A stretch of 64,000 nucleotides of DNA from Branchiostoma belcheri (GCF_001625305.1 NW_017803894.1:18710-82709), one strand, 5' to 3'; counted from the stretch's first letter, positions 22,201 through 39,710 are shown. Numbers and translations: made by a program. The notes: generated from the letters alone by a model not told the origin.

Positions 22201-23721
22201 ACAGGTCCAGCAGGTTTGCCCGGGAGTGTCTGGTGGCCCTGCGGGAGATCGGTGCAGCTGAGCCCGTCGCCACGGACGACAAAGGTGTGCTAACAATGCT
22301 AGAACATACATGTTTCGTTTAAACGTGAAATATAAGGTGAATACTAAGCTAGAAATGTAACATTTCCAAAACAAATGTATAATGTTTACCTTCACATTGC
22401 TTAGTCTGGCAAACTACTGCTCTGTTTGTTGTTAATCAAACACATTCATATATAATACATACATAATACAAGTGGTGAGCAGCACCCCACAGTTCTGTTC
22501 AGCTACAAAATGTAACCCAACACCATAGGGTGTCTGCTACAGTATTAGTTGCCATGGTGACAGATGTTTGGTCCGGGTCATGAACTTAAATTGTTTAGAG
22601 AAGAAGATGAATAAACACAGTGAAGGCAAACATGGGGTCGTGTGGCGCAACGGCAGCGTACTAAACTCAAGTGAAAATGAGTATTGTCTGTCCAGTATTT
22701 GTTTCTATGTGCGGGACACAACACCAGCGACAGCCTGTGTCCCATGGGTATTGCACTGTTGCAATTTTAATAAATCAAATAAAATCAAATAAAAAATAAA
22801 TAAAAGACAAAGAAAAAAATCAGTCAGACTGTGTATGGGTAGTCATGAGAATGATGCCGTGTTTTTGCTTGTCCTTGTGGCAGACAGTGTTTCTGCAATT
22901 TTTCATTGCCAGCCCATCCTCAGTGCTATTTTATTGGCTAACAGTCACCGAAGAGTCACACACTAATGATATTTGGCAAAGGAGCACGTCGGCAGAACGT
23001 ACTGCACCTGCGTGAAACCCGTAATGCATTGTTCATAGCACTTCGGTAGAACGTCTCATATAAGGTTGTATTCGCGCATATAAGGTTAACACTCCGTCTG
23101 TAGTTTTCAAATGTTATGTCGGAAAAGATATCTCCTGCAACAGGCAAAATTTTGATGCAACGTTGACCAAAAATCCACCGAAAACCGTGAAAATACAGGG
23201 TTCTGCGCAGGCGCAGTACGTTCTGCCGACGTGCTGGCAAAGGTATGTTGCCTCTAGTCACGTGATAATCAACATCAAGTCACATGACAAGAAGACTCCA
23301 AGACGACAAAGTGCGTCTCGAAAGCTCCCCCAAAGCAGTTGATAATTCTGCTGCATTTGTCAAAAGTCTTTTGAAGTAGTAGTAAAATGGTTTATTTAGA
23401 GCTCATGCATATATACACAATACACTCTGACACCACACTCGCAGGCAACATTACTGGGTGCCTGAATTGCTCTGTGGCCAACAGAATACATCATTGAAAT
23501 ACAACATGCTGTCAAACAGTATTAATTTCAAATCATTATTGGTTACATATTGCTAAATTTTTATCGATTATAAATATTATTATGTTTCCTCTGTTATTGC
23601 AGGTAATTTTGCGATGGTTGGTTTTAAGGGGAATGTATTCCCGAGCTGGATCCAGCAAGTCAACCTGCCGTCCACCCAGGGTCCGGCACAGATCTACACC
23701 AAGGTCCCTCTCATGGGATAA
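52..23721 (+). CDS. CEMIP: CEMIP/CEMIP2-like cell-surface or secreted hyaluronidase, 3' part (20 exons)
   Basis: Family role: binds and depolymerises hyaluronan outside the cell. Exons read: 52-246, 1375-1544, 1949-2161, 3256-3461, 3888-3957, 4464-4592, 4824-4915, 6502-6630, 7635-7670, 8064-8216, 9534-9714, 11187-11402, 13646-13851, 15878-16057, 17174-17282, 18620-18730, 19191-19289, 21134-21297, 22175-22284, 23603-23721. Phases agree at every junction and give about 961 residues to TAA at 23719. Sequence matches recalled human CEMIP along its length: STDY near the start, GHLK, YPVHFHMAGDVDE, RDLSIHH, LLPSDRD, STFWIAHPNN, AYKN, CSGQFAQ, GLCYPPGTTF, SDC.A.AYPKY, and the final GG (ILEI/PANDER-like) domain in the last exons (residues from IDGARYDH to the end). 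The central part is the parallel beta-helix (PbH1) region. The G8 domain and first GG domain must lie upstream of the window, so whether it has the N-terminal membrane anchor of CEMIP2/TMEM2 or the secretion signal of CEMIP cannot be told. Oddities: a GC donor at 1545, a 36-bp exon, and several duplicated splice sites. Confidence 0.93.
330..1330 (+). repeat. interspersed repeat filling CEMIP intron, family shared with 28345-29145
   Basis: Shares long stretches with 28345-29145: CAAATACCC.CAGGCGTTTTT near the start, ATAGGCATGCAGCTTTCCTC, CTTGCTGATTGGCTGTTG, TCAACAGTTTGCATTATGCA, TAGCTATCCAACTGTTGT, and TTTGCTCCAAAGCAAATGT with CTTTCTAG-like end. No coding capacity seen. Probably a non-autonomous element of about 1 kb. 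Confidence 0.6.
1545..1948 (+). other. GC-AG intron of the CEMIP-like gene
   Basis: The exon ends with codon AAG and the intron starts GCGAGT, otherwise a strong match to the U1 donor consensus. The acceptor is ATGTAG before GTTCTGG. Only this junction keeps the frame (GGHLK then VLAGFKNAHL, matching human GGHIKFALGFKAAHL). The nearby GT at 1549 would break the frame. Confidence 0.75.
1626..1837. mobile_element. hAT-like MITE with 8-bp target duplication
   Basis: Terminal inverted repeat AGGGCCTGCAT at the left and ATGCAGGCCCT at the right, flanked by identical CATCTCTT at 1618-1625 and 1838-1845. An 8-bp duplication is typical of hAT transposition. The inside holds repeated CGTAATTCGTAAT and has no ORF. 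Confidence 0.8.
2191..2648. mobile_element. possible MITE with CCTCCGGG ends
   Basis: CCTCCGGG at the left and CCCGGAGG at the right, each flanked by TA. The inverted repeat is short, so the assignment is weak. It begins 30 bases after a CEMIP donor. Confidence 0.4.
2722..2831. repeat. short palindromic hairpin element
   Basis: Arms of about 45 bases (2722-2766 and 2786-2831), near-perfect inverted copies containing GAAATTAAATTTGATTTG, around a 19-base loop. It could fold into one long hairpin in the CEMIP pre-mRNA. Confidence 0.75.
4020..4274 (+). repeat. interspersed repeat ending in a CG/CA microsatellite
   Basis: The text GATATCAAAACCGGAAGTTC and CAAGACCTACCCA recurs at 12300-12540. The unit ends in CTCAAGTTAACG-TGTTTACAGACA followed by alternating CG then CA (4210-4274). 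Related, more diverged copies lie at 13115-13420 (- strand), 53925-54060 and 60918-61160. Confidence 0.6.
4930..5275 (+). mobile_element. LINE 3' end fragment (family A)
   Basis: Starts in the C-terminal region of a non-LTR retrotransposon ORF2 (TACACTATACAATGATAAG) and ends in a 3' UTR with TTGTAGAAGACCATACAAA and TTGTTGTGTCAA. Copies of the same 3' end lie at 10110-10443, 15585-15866 (-) and 50090-50463. 5'-truncated, as LINEs usually are. Confidence 0.7.
5478..5733. mobile_element. MITE with ATGTTTACC ends (copy 1)
   Basis: Begins AATGTTTACC and ends GGTAAACATA, an inverted repeat of about 9-12 bases. Inside are CACATTCATATATATGG, CCAGTTACCATGGTGACAG, GGTCAGAGGTCACTGTTTGG and a GAAGAAGA tract. 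Other copies lie at 21896, 22370, 58600 and, partly, 59980. Confidence 0.65.
6651..7136. mobile_element. foldback MITE with about 59-bp inverted repeats
   Basis: The left arm (CCTGGGTGCC, ATAGCACACTGGACA, TATCTTAGTGAGCCTGGGTC) reappears inverted at 7077-7136. The inside has no ORF. It begins 20 bases after a CEMIP donor. Confidence 0.75.
7230..7480. repeat. partial copy of the foldback family at 16812-17158
   Basis: Shares CTTTTGGTCCAACACAAAAG, TCCTCAGTAGACTGACCCAG, AAGCTTGTCACGTGGCTTC and CAGACGATGTCGGCCCCCG with 16812-17158. One inverted arm is incomplete. Confidence 0.6.
7790..7990. repeat. partial copy of the foldback family at 9725-10083
   Basis: Shares AACTGTTCTCCAACTCAAAA, CACTCAGTCTTCCTCAGC, TATCTGACCCAAATG and TCAAAGGTTGTCTGAAGTCG with 9725-10083. 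It ends 70 bases before a CEMIP exon. Confidence 0.6.
8236..8538 (+). mobile_element. SINE-like element, family with GGACGTTAAACGGAGG
   Basis: Starts in the body shared with the tRNA-SINE (CCCTTGGGAAAGG, ACGACTTTCC), then GATAGGACGTTAAACGGAGG, CCACACCCCACACACG, AAGAACCCACCACAC and CCGGTGTGAGTGGTTCAAACC. Other copies lie at 45840-46005 (-) and 55557-55705. Confidence 0.6.
8581..8841 (+). mobile_element. LINE 3' tail (family B) with long target duplication
   Basis: T/A-rich 3' UTR-like sequence ending GGACATTCCTAATAAACATT-like with an ACATAA tail. It is flanked by near-identical copies of AACGTAAG.ACTTTCAA and TTCATGTTT..AAGTATTG (left 8214-8235 plus 8539-8580, split by the SINE; right 8842-8903). 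This suggests a target duplication of about 60 bp. Confidence 0.5.
9248..9502 (-). mobile_element. tRNA-derived SINE
   Basis: Reverse strand reads GGGGTCGTGTGGCG, then an internal B box GGTTCGAGTCC-like, TGACATGCCACCGATCTTG, GTGCCCTTGGGAAAGG, then CACCACGTCTGGTGATTACA and an A-rich tail. A tRNA-like head with A and B boxes for RNA polymerase III. Same family at 22635, 36884, 42906/45358, 49551 (-), 52070 and 61391 (-). Confidence 0.8.
9725..10083. mobile_element. foldback MITE with about 110-bp inverted repeats
   Basis: The left arm (TAGACTGTATGGTTATG, CTTAAACTGTTCTCCAACTC, ATTTTCGAC, CAGTCTTCCTCAGCTATCTG) is repeated inverted at about 9955-10083. It starts 11 bases after the donor at 9715. 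A 24-base palindrome, TCTAGCATGAA/TTCATGCTAGA, follows at 10079-10102. Confidence 0.75.
10110..10443 (+). mobile_element. LINE 3' end fragment (family A)
   Basis: Same 3' end as 4930-5275: CACTTGTTCAACTGATTTC, CTTAGAGACTACATGTTAG, TTGTAGAAGACCATACAAA, TTGTTGTGTCAATAAAGAAT. Confidence 0.7.
10640..11165 (+). mobile_element. LINE ORF2 C-terminus and 3' UTR (family C)
   Basis: Codons 10675-10962 encode INIETGRYYNVAPDQRFCPF-like sequence with the C-x2-C-x6-H-x3-C knuckle found at the end of many non-LTR ORF2 proteins (CPFCAKHIENEFHFVMEC). The 3' UTR ends GCAATAAAGTTCTTCTGT and a TA-rich tail. 5'-truncated. Confidence 0.75.
11497..11583 (+). repeat. (ATGA)n microsatellite
   Basis: About 21 near-perfect ATGA/GAAT tetramers inside a CEMIP intron. 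Confidence 0.95.
11655..12550. repeat. interspersed repeat with GTTCCACGATCTCAT / TTGGCGAAGG ends
   Basis: Begins GAGTTCCACGATCTCATACC and ends CTTGGCGAAGG, the inverse-oriented termini seen at 16495-16590 and 52725-52950 (TTTGGCGAAGGTATGAGATC). Inside are repeated TTAATTATGCAAAT motifs, and the second half overlaps the GATATCAAAACCGGAAG repeat and an ACACAC tract at 12520-12537. Non-coding. Confidence 0.5.
13001..13120 (+). repeat. (TG)n microsatellite with TCTG interruptions
   Basis: About 120 bases of GTGTGT broken by CTGTCTCT. Open frames across it on both strands are composition artefacts. Confidence 0.95.
13891..14175 (+). repeat. 69-bp tandem repeat that includes a copy of the upstream exon end
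   Basis: Units starting ATTCACATATCA at 13891, 13964, 14033 and about 14152 share ACAATGCATTGACTTTTAG and AAGAATTGTCTCTC. The unit around 14083-14106 contains TTATCTCTTCAATTTTGACA followed by AGGTAAC, a near copy of the exon end and donor at 13830-13857. Confidence 0.85.
14190..14575 (+). repeat. degenerate AT-rich tandem repeat
   Basis: Many diverged copies of TCATAACAA, ATTCAAATCATAACAAATCA and TTGATCATAACAATAATCA. Old minisatellite in a CEMIP intron. Confidence 0.8.
15585..15866 (-). mobile_element. LINE 3' end fragment (family A)
   Basis: Reverse strand encodes [19 protein letters not shown] and then the family A 3' UTR. It runs to within 12 bases of the CEMIP exon at 15878. Confidence 0.7.
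16217..16400. mobile_element. truncated copy of the MITE at 22983-23235
   Basis: Begins AGCACGTTGTCAGAATGTACTG and shares GTGCATAGCACTTCGGCAGA, CATATAAGG and GTCTGTAGTTTTCAAATGTC with the intact copy. The right terminus was not found. Confidence 0.6.
16812..17158. mobile_element. foldback MITE with about 130-bp inverted repeats
   Basis: The left arm (CTTTTGGTCCAACACAAAAG, CTCTCACCTAGAGC, CACTCTGGTCTTCCTCAGTA, GACTGACCCAGTAAAGCTTG) is repeated inverted from about 17020 to 17125, leaving a short core with GACGATGTCGGCCCCCG. It ends just before the exon at 17174. Confidence 0.8.
17299..17560 (+). repeat. two-copy tandem duplication, about 131 bp each
   Basis: Both copies start TTCCGCCATTT and share TTTGATATTTCAT, TATTGGGTATCAAATTTGGA and TTTTCTATTACTTTTGTTTC. 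Confidence 0.85.
17660..18608. mobile_element. two nested LINE 3' ends in opposite directions
   Basis: 17690-17945 holds a minus-strand LINE tail (reverse of TGCAATTAGCCCTCGGGCATG). 18000-18390 is a plus-strand ORF2 end encoding LIETGRHNRTPLEQRICRHC and EDEEHFVLECSLY, the zinc-knuckle end of a non-LTR ORF2. The plus-strand copy ends with GTACAATAAAGGTCTTCATT and an ATTC tail at 18608, 11 bases before the CEMIP exon at 18620. Confidence 0.75.
19276..20836 (+). repeat. 31-bp minisatellite, about 50 units, seeded at an exon-donor junction
   Basis: The unit reads GTACATACAGGTACAGCACC then TGCCATAACCT. The first unit overlaps the last 14 bases of the exon ending at 19289 (CCGTACATACAG, then GTACAGCACC). 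Each unit therefore repeats the exon's last bases and its donor, CAG/GTACAG. Minus-strand open frames (repeated LYLYVQVMAGAVPVC) exist only because the unit lacks stops. Confidence 0.97.
21301..21665. mobile_element. MITE with 35-bp inverted repeats abutting a splice donor
   Basis: The terminal repeat AGGCCACACCAATTTAATTT... (left) reappears inverted ending GGTGTGGCCT at 21665. Flanks AAGTA at 21296-21300 and 21666-21670 look like a 5-bp target duplication. The CEMIP exon ends at 21297, so the donor GTAAGG is part duplication, part element. Confidence 0.85.
21896..22142. mobile_element. MITE with ATGTTTACC ends (copy 2, partial left end)
   Basis: Shares CACATTCACATATATGG, CCAGTTACCATGGTGAGAG, GGTCAGAGGTCACTGTTTGG and CCTTCGGTAAACATGA with the copy at 5478. 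It ends 32 bases before the CEMIP exon at 22175. Confidence 0.6.
22370..22625. mobile_element. MITE with ATGTTTACC ends (copy 3, diverged)
   Basis: Begins ACAAATGTATAATGTTTACC and shares CAAACACATTCATATATA, GTAACCCAACACCATAGGG and AGTTGCCATGGTGACAG. The right end is unclear. Confidence 0.5.
22634..22805 (+). mobile_element. tRNA-derived SINE, internally deleted
   Basis: GGGGTCGTGTGGCGCAACGG head, then directly AAACTCAAGTGAAAATGAG, GTTTCTATGTGCGGGACA, a GCACTGTTGCAATTT end and an A-rich tail. The B box and middle are missing. Confidence 0.65.
22983..23235. mobile_element. intact hAT-like MITE, perfect 23-bp inverted repeats and 8-bp target duplication
   Basis: The first 23 bases (AGCACGTCGGCAGAACG...) are an exact inverse of the last 23. 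Identical GGCAAAGG flanks lie at 22975-22982 and 23236-23243. 253 bp, no ORF. Perfect ends suggest a recent insertion. An older truncated copy is at 16217. Confidence 0.9.
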
Positions 23722-24227
23722 ACTAGCCTCTACCAGTCTCTGGGAAGAGTAGAAATTGACCAAATAGTCTAATAGAGATGGCAACCAATTTTGACAATTC
23801 TATGATACTGAATAAAACTATCGGAATGACTTAGATCATGTCTGCATGTCTTATTTTTTTAAATCATTTTTGTCTGCAAGATTTCTTCATATTGAGGTTA
23901 ACATAGTATTGTTTGGTTAGTTTTGATAGGCCAAGCTACTCAAAATATGGAGACTCTATTTTGTTTTCTTTTTTTCATATTTCCCACCCTCTCCACATAT
24001 GGCGTACTGGAGCCCATGGTGCTTATACCTGTCAAAGTGGGTGGTTGTGTCAATGTTTGACGAAGTTCACGTCGTCACTGTTTGCTCTGTGTCGAAGCGC
24101 ACGCGCACTACACGGACTACAACAGGAAGTTAGTCCAAAGTTAGCGGAACAGCGCAACAAAACTTCCTCCGTGTTAGTCCATGGTATTTTTCGGCGGATA
24201 GATGTAATCTTGGCTCCTGAAATCACC
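23722..24227 (+). other. short intergenic region between CEMIP-like and kinase genes
   Basis: Holds the CEMIP-like 3' UTR and poly(A) signal, then about 400 bases that must include the kinase promoter and 5' UTR. An AACAGGAAGT motif at 24121 resembles an ETS site. No TATA box was seen. Confidence 0.5.
23811..23816 (+). promoter_or_regulatory. poly(A) signal of the CEMIP-like gene
   Basis: AATAAA lies 89 bases after the stop codon and implies a very short 3' UTR ending near 23830. Confidence 0.65.
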
Positions 24228-34408
<10,181 letters not shown>

Positions 34409-36235
34409 CATATATATATCAATAGTATCTGAAACGAACATATATACTTCTATGCTGCACTTTGTTCTGTTCATATGCACTAAACTGCTTCTTTTTGTCT
34501 TGTCAGCCGTACGCTTCACTTCTTCATGAATGAGAATGAAGTGGAAACGAAGAAACCATGCTATGGTCAACAGATGTATTTGCTTGGATGTCAACTTCCT
34601 TCGAAGTTTGAATATTTTATCACATATAACAGGAGTAACATAACAATGGATAATGAAACATATACATAGAGTTTTACACCAAATTTCTTCTACACTCCTA
34701 GCAAAAGATGTAACATATTTTGATATTTTGTACTCTGACTGCCTACGTAGAATATAGGAATGTCCTTTCTTGGTTTGACAGCTTTAAACAGCCTTGATCA
34801 TAATGCATTCATATTGCTATACAAGTGCATGCATGTTGTAAATATACTCTTGTAGGCTTTTGTTTGGCAAGTAAATTGTTGGTGAGCATTTTGTCAATCA
34901 GAAATATGCTCACATTAAAAAGATAGAAAGTCAAACCTGGAATCCAATAGATTATCATATGAAAGGTTTGTTTATATCCTGCTAGAAACATATGCATAAT
35001 AACACATATTGCCTTTTTTTTTACCTCGGCAACCATGTATATACCAGGACTCTATTATTGTATTTTTAGAATGTATGTATATTATTGGATCATTGTACAT
35101 ACGTTGTAACAGTTATATTTCACTAAACATGTATTTTGTAAATTGTAACCCTTGTCCTGCTGGCAATTTTTACACAATATTTTCAAATAATTTCATGTCT
35201 TAATCAGGTCACAGACCCTTGACTTTTTTTGCCCTGCGGCGGCGTAGTTACTTCCGCATTCGTTGCGTTTCGCTGCGGTGTGATGCGTTGCACGAGAAAC
35301 ACCCCCAAATCGCACATATACAGGGCACTATATAGATGGTACTGTATGTGCAACCCATATATATATGGGCCCCGCAGGACAAGGGGTTTGTAATATGCAT
35401 TATATGTATGTCTAATAATTTCCATTTTTCCCACAGGGTGTCCCTTAGTAATAGTCCTTGACTAGTTGGGACACCCTGGCTTCTTTGTAAGCCTAACAAA
35501 TAAATAAAGAAGAAGCGTCTTGGTCAAAAAAAGTGTGACAAGTGTCACATACCTTTGGCTGGACTAAATAAATCGGCCCTCGCTCGTTGAGGGTTGATTA
35601 TTACCGTTCAGACCTGGTCTTTAATCTTAACATAATCTCGTCATTGACAACCATACTACGAGGCCACAGGAGGAAGTGACTGTCGCAAAAAGGGAAATGG
35701 GATGTTATCTTGGTCTGGGTTTTACAAGATCTTAGATGTTCGCGGCGTTGATAATACCGGAAAGGAACTAGGGAAATAGTAACTTTCACCGTTTGTTAAC
35801 TACTAAAATGTCATTACGAGTCCTGTTGCTACTTTTACTGTACTTTCATTGTACTTCTTATTCGAACAGATGTATATTTATTACAACCTATATCCCTTAG
35901 AAGTGCAGTGTCTTTTTAACCATCGCCATTTTAACTACCGTCTTTTTAAATTGTCAATGGGTTTTATTATGTAAAATACTGTTTGTATGTATTGAATTGT
36001 ATTTAAATTGTGTAAATTAGACGCAATTCAGTGATACACTGCAATGTTCAATAAAGTGATCTTGAGTCTTGAATCTTGCTTGGAGCCATTCTGACTTGTG
36101 TGACCAGGATATCGTTAGGTGAGTTATTAAAACGTTAGTTCAGTTGAGAGTTATGTTCATTAACATTTACATCTGTCTTTAACCAAAACTGTAACCTCGG
36201 CAGTGTCAGGAATGTGGACCAGGTGTGGAACATAG
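34409..36235 (+). other. 3' UTR and flank of the receptor kinase
   Basis: No coding signal. A/T-rich to 35200, then GC-richer sequence (35220-35560) with an AGGGTGTCCC / GGGACACCCT inverted pair at 35436-35478 and an AATAAATAAAGAAG tail that looks like a LINE or SINE 3' end. A plain AATAAA is at 36050. Confidence 0.4.
36050..36055 (+). promoter_or_regulatory. candidate poly(A) signal of the receptor kinase
   Basis: AATAAA followed by GTGATCTTGAG about 1.6 kb after the kinase stop codon. Another AATAAA lies near 35499 but inside repeat-like sequence. Which is used cannot be told. Confidence 0.3.
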
Positions 36236-36275
36236 CTTCTTCTTTCTACGCTTCAAAGCGTAGAAAGAAGAAGAA
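36236..36275. repeat. perfect short hairpin
   Basis: TTCTTTCTACGCTT and AAGCGTAGAAAGAA form a stem of about 17 bp with almost no loop. A sister hairpin, TTTCTATGCTTTCGAGCATA, lies at 49028-49050 beside an assembly gap. Confidence 0.8.
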
Positions 36276-36883
36276 GAAAGCGTCACTGCACTTAGACGTG
36301 AAGCTCTTACCACTAACGCACAGTTCAGGGCACTACTATACAGAATCTACTGTGAAATTTTAGCTGAATTTACAACACATTTTATTGACACCCAATATGG
36401 TGGACAGGACGAAGGCCATTGACAATAGAGTTTGCAGAAAGATGGTCACGTTTCAAAAGAAAATACTGAAAAATAATTTGACATTTATACAGACAAAATG
36501 CCACATGATGAATGGTCGTTGACAGGTTGTTAGTACAGGAACAAACGCACTGACAGGTCTAAATGGGTTCCGTCAGAATATCGACTTCAATACGACTGAA
36601 GATACAATAGGGATAGGACAGTTCAATACAGATAATGAGAAAACAAGCAATGGTCAGAATAGTGTGAAATTAATGAGTTTCTTTCATCGATTAGATGTCT
36701 TCCAGGCTAATAGAAACGTCCACAACGCTTACAACGACGACGCTATGTCATTCCGTAATTGGATATGGTCATAATGTATAAGGCTATGTATAACACATCG
36801 ATAACACAAATTGATCAAAGTTGGCATTGCAAGGTTGGGGTGGAAAGATTAACTTTCCTATTTGCACCGAATAGATGGTTGTG

Positions 36884-37128
36884 GGGGTCGTGTGGCGCAG
36901 CGGCAGAGTACGCGACTCGGGACCTAAAGGTCCCGGGTTCGAGTCCTGACATGCCACCGATCTTGTGCCCTTGGGAAAGGCAGTTTACACGACTTTCTTC
37001 ACTTCGCTCAGGTGTAAATGAGTATTGTACTGTCCCTGTGTTGGTGGCGGCATTAATATAAGTTGAAAAAACTTGAGTGTGCCGTCACCACGTCTGGTGG
37101 TTACATGTTGGAAGAATAAAAAAAAAAT
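36884..37128 (+). mobile_element. tRNA-derived SINE, full-length
   Basis: GGGGTCGTGTGGCGCAGCGG head, GGTCCCGGGTTCGAGTCCTG B box, ACATGCCACCGATCTTGTGC, CCTTGGGAAAGGCAG, CACCACGTCTGGTGGTTACA, then an A10 tail. The best-preserved copy in the window. Confidence 0.85.
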
Positions 37129-37629
37129 AGATGGTTACTAAAATGTAGTGGAAATGTTCTTTACGCAAATGCATTTGTATTTGCCATAAAATTCTTGACG
37201 AAATGCATGAAATGGGCATTTGCATGAACAAGTATATGTATTTGTATGCGCAAGTAGCGCCGCCTGTTGAACTTGATCTGCACTACAGTAGCGTCGTTAC
37301 CTTTTTGGTTGAAGCTGTATTGAAGCGCCACCTATGTACAAAATGTTGTTAATTTTTCTTTTGATTTGGCAATTCCGAGTCAAAGTGTTTAAATTTAGTC
37401 CCTACACCAACAGGCATATTGACAGGCAGAGCTCAATAATGGAAGATACATTTGGGACGAAACAACTCAATAAAACTTATCAATCAAGGTAGTGTGTGTA
37501 ATTAAGGAGGGGATGACAAATTAAAAGTACATCATTCACAGATATTTCTGTAGGGGTCATGGAAAATACCAGACTTAATTATACCTTTTAGATTAGAAAT
37601 TCCTATCAATGAATTTTGATACCTATATT

Positions 37630-38030
37630 GATGCCTGGTTATAATATTCATAATAAGTATATACTCCGTGAAAAAGGACTGTAACCATCATATCAAAGAG
37701 AAGTTCCCATACTTTGAACACCTAAGTGCAAATGATAAATTTATATTTTTGATGCGTCTAGACAAACCCTGTATCACAAACATGATCTGTTCCCACATTT
37801 TCCATTGTACAAAAAAGCGAGAAGTTGACCACCCTGTATTAGCTCAGTAACTAGAACACTTTAGCCTAGTATGGTATCCTTGTATGTTCCTTATCTATGT
37901 CTGTCTAAGTCAAGTAGTGCATCTTTTGTCTCCAATTTTCTACATACGTCTGCAAAGTGTATGTTAAGTCTTGACCTGTACCTAGCCCGTCGTGGCATGA
38001 ATGTACAATAAAGGTATTTCATTTCATTAT
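37630..38030 (+). mobile_element. LINE 3' end (family D)
   Basis: Encodes [20 protein letters not shown] and ends GACCTGTACCTAGCCCGTCG, GTACAATAAAGG and an ATTTC tail. The same family ends at 46540 and, more distantly, 18608 and 62205. Confidence 0.7.
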
Positions 38031-38192
38031 TCTGGTCAGCTTTGCTCACGTTTCAACAAGCATGACTTGTGTTTCACGCTTACATAAACATGACAACATC
38101 GGATGTAGCGCGGACGTGTGAAGGGCGATCGTCCGAAAGGAACAAACAACAAACAGGTGTACTTTCCGTCACGTCACTGCGTGCGTGGGCTA

Positions 38193-38368
38193 CTCTCCAA
38201 GCAGAGCCTAGGGTTTGGGGGGTTATTTTTGGCGTGTTTTAAAACTTTTTATCGGGGTTTCTTTTTTGCCCAGTAAAAGAAAAATTCCAGTGCAAAAAAA
38301 GAAATCCCGATAAAAAAGTCTAAAAACGCGCCAAAAATAACCTAAAACCCAAACGTCTGCTTGGAGAG
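38193..38368. mobile_element. near-palindromic MITE with TA target duplication
   Basis: Ends CTCTCCAAGCAGA and TCTGCTTGGAGAG, each flanked by TA. Nearly the whole element is an inverted repeat: GGTTATTTTTGGCG and CGCCAAAAATAACC, then ATCGGGGTTTCTTTTTT and AAAAAAAGAAATCCCGAT. Confidence 0.85.
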
Positions 38369-38439
38369 TAAGCGAATTAAAGAAAGACTTTTTCGAACTA
38401 AAGAACGACTGCTACTAGAAAATTGCAGTACAAAAAATC

Positions 38440-38718
38440 ATGAGTTTAGGACAAGAAGCATCAGTTTATCAATTTACGTTTCGTTGCAAACATGACTACA
38501 AAAATGTACAAAAAGCAGGTTTTCATAATTACACCATAATAAAGGCAGCTGGGTGCGGCCAAAACATAAGGGAAGAAATTGACCAGTGTGCAGAAAAATG
38601 TACTACTCTTAGTATCGCCCTCTATCTGTCTCGTGTTATTTTCCAGAAGCCCATGGGTGACTTGTCTGTTCGCAGTTGGATTGCAAAATATTTAGAACAA
38701 AGATATAATTTTGTTTAA
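38440..38718 (+). CDS. hypothetical 92-residue single-exon ORF
   Basis: ATG at 38440 to TAA at 38716, starting 71 bases after a hairpin MITE. The protein has four Cys (RCKHD, AAGCGQ, DQCAEKC), a mid helix (IREEIDQCAEK) and a C-terminal RSWIAKYLEQRYNFV. I do not recognise a family. Codon use is AT-rich, unlike the GC-rich exons of the flanking genes, so it may be a chance ORF or a degenerate repeat ORF. Confidence 0.2.
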   Translation: MSLGQEASVYQFTFRCKHDYKNVQKAGFHNYTIIKAAGCGQNIREEIDQCAEKCTTLSIALYLSRVIFQKPMGDLSVRSWIAKYLEQRYNFV

Positions 38719-39710
38719 AGGAATATGTTCCAACCCTAAGGAAGAGTTCTATGTTGCTATTTCTGTATTGGGACTAGGCTTGTTTTGTGCCCCCCCCCCA
38801 CCAAAAAATGCAATGTTCCTCTGTCACACAGACACATAAAGTAGGTCATAGGTTAAGGTTTCTATGTTTTGCAAGGTAAGGAAGTAAGGAACTGTTGCAT
38901 CATGGGAAATTTCCAAATTAGACGTTGTCTCCAGGCGTTCCGACCAGAGCGCAAAGACTTCTGGGTAGCCTGGGACCCTGATGGGAGAAACAACAGCAGT
39001 GATGACACAGGTTCTATTTGTTCCTAAAATTATAATCGTCTTATATCTGTAAGCCGCTCTTTAATCAATATTTGGATGGAGATATACTTATGAAGATATG
39101 ACGAAAAACTGGATACACACATGTACAAAGTTACACAATGAGTACATTAGGCAAAAACTAGTCCACAAATTGAGAAATTTTAAAAAATAACAAAAAATAA
39201 TTACTTAGCGTGCTTACAAGAAGTAACGTTACTCATTGCAGGTATAAAGACAAAAATAAATCATAATTAGATTACACGTAAATCATGCAAACGTATACCC
39301 GTAGATGCTCATAATTTTATCCATATAAAAGAAGTCAACATTCAGCTTTATTAAGGCATTATTTTGGTAGTCTTTACCAGTTAAACGCCATTCTATTGAA
39401 AGATCGTGTACCATACGTAGTTATAATTCTCAACAGAACATTGTATTCTTAGATCGTTAGTTTCATTGACCATTGCCGTTTGACTAATTCTTAATTGAAA
39501 AAAGGTTATACATGTAACAACGATAATACAAGTTTGAGGCCACGTTTTCACATAGATAAGAAGTGGTGCTGCATGAATAATTAATGAGTTTGATGAATGC
39601 TTGAATAGAAAAGTTCTTTATTCACAGCCTCTTGTTTAACCCCTATCTAGAATAAACTATTTGGGAATTGTACTAAAAAATAATTACTCCGAACAACACT
39701 TTCGTTGTCA

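Noticed and set aside
36884-36960. A functional tRNA gene
   Set aside because: The A and B boxes are those of a SINE head; the same sequence recurs at least seven times with the SINE body attached.
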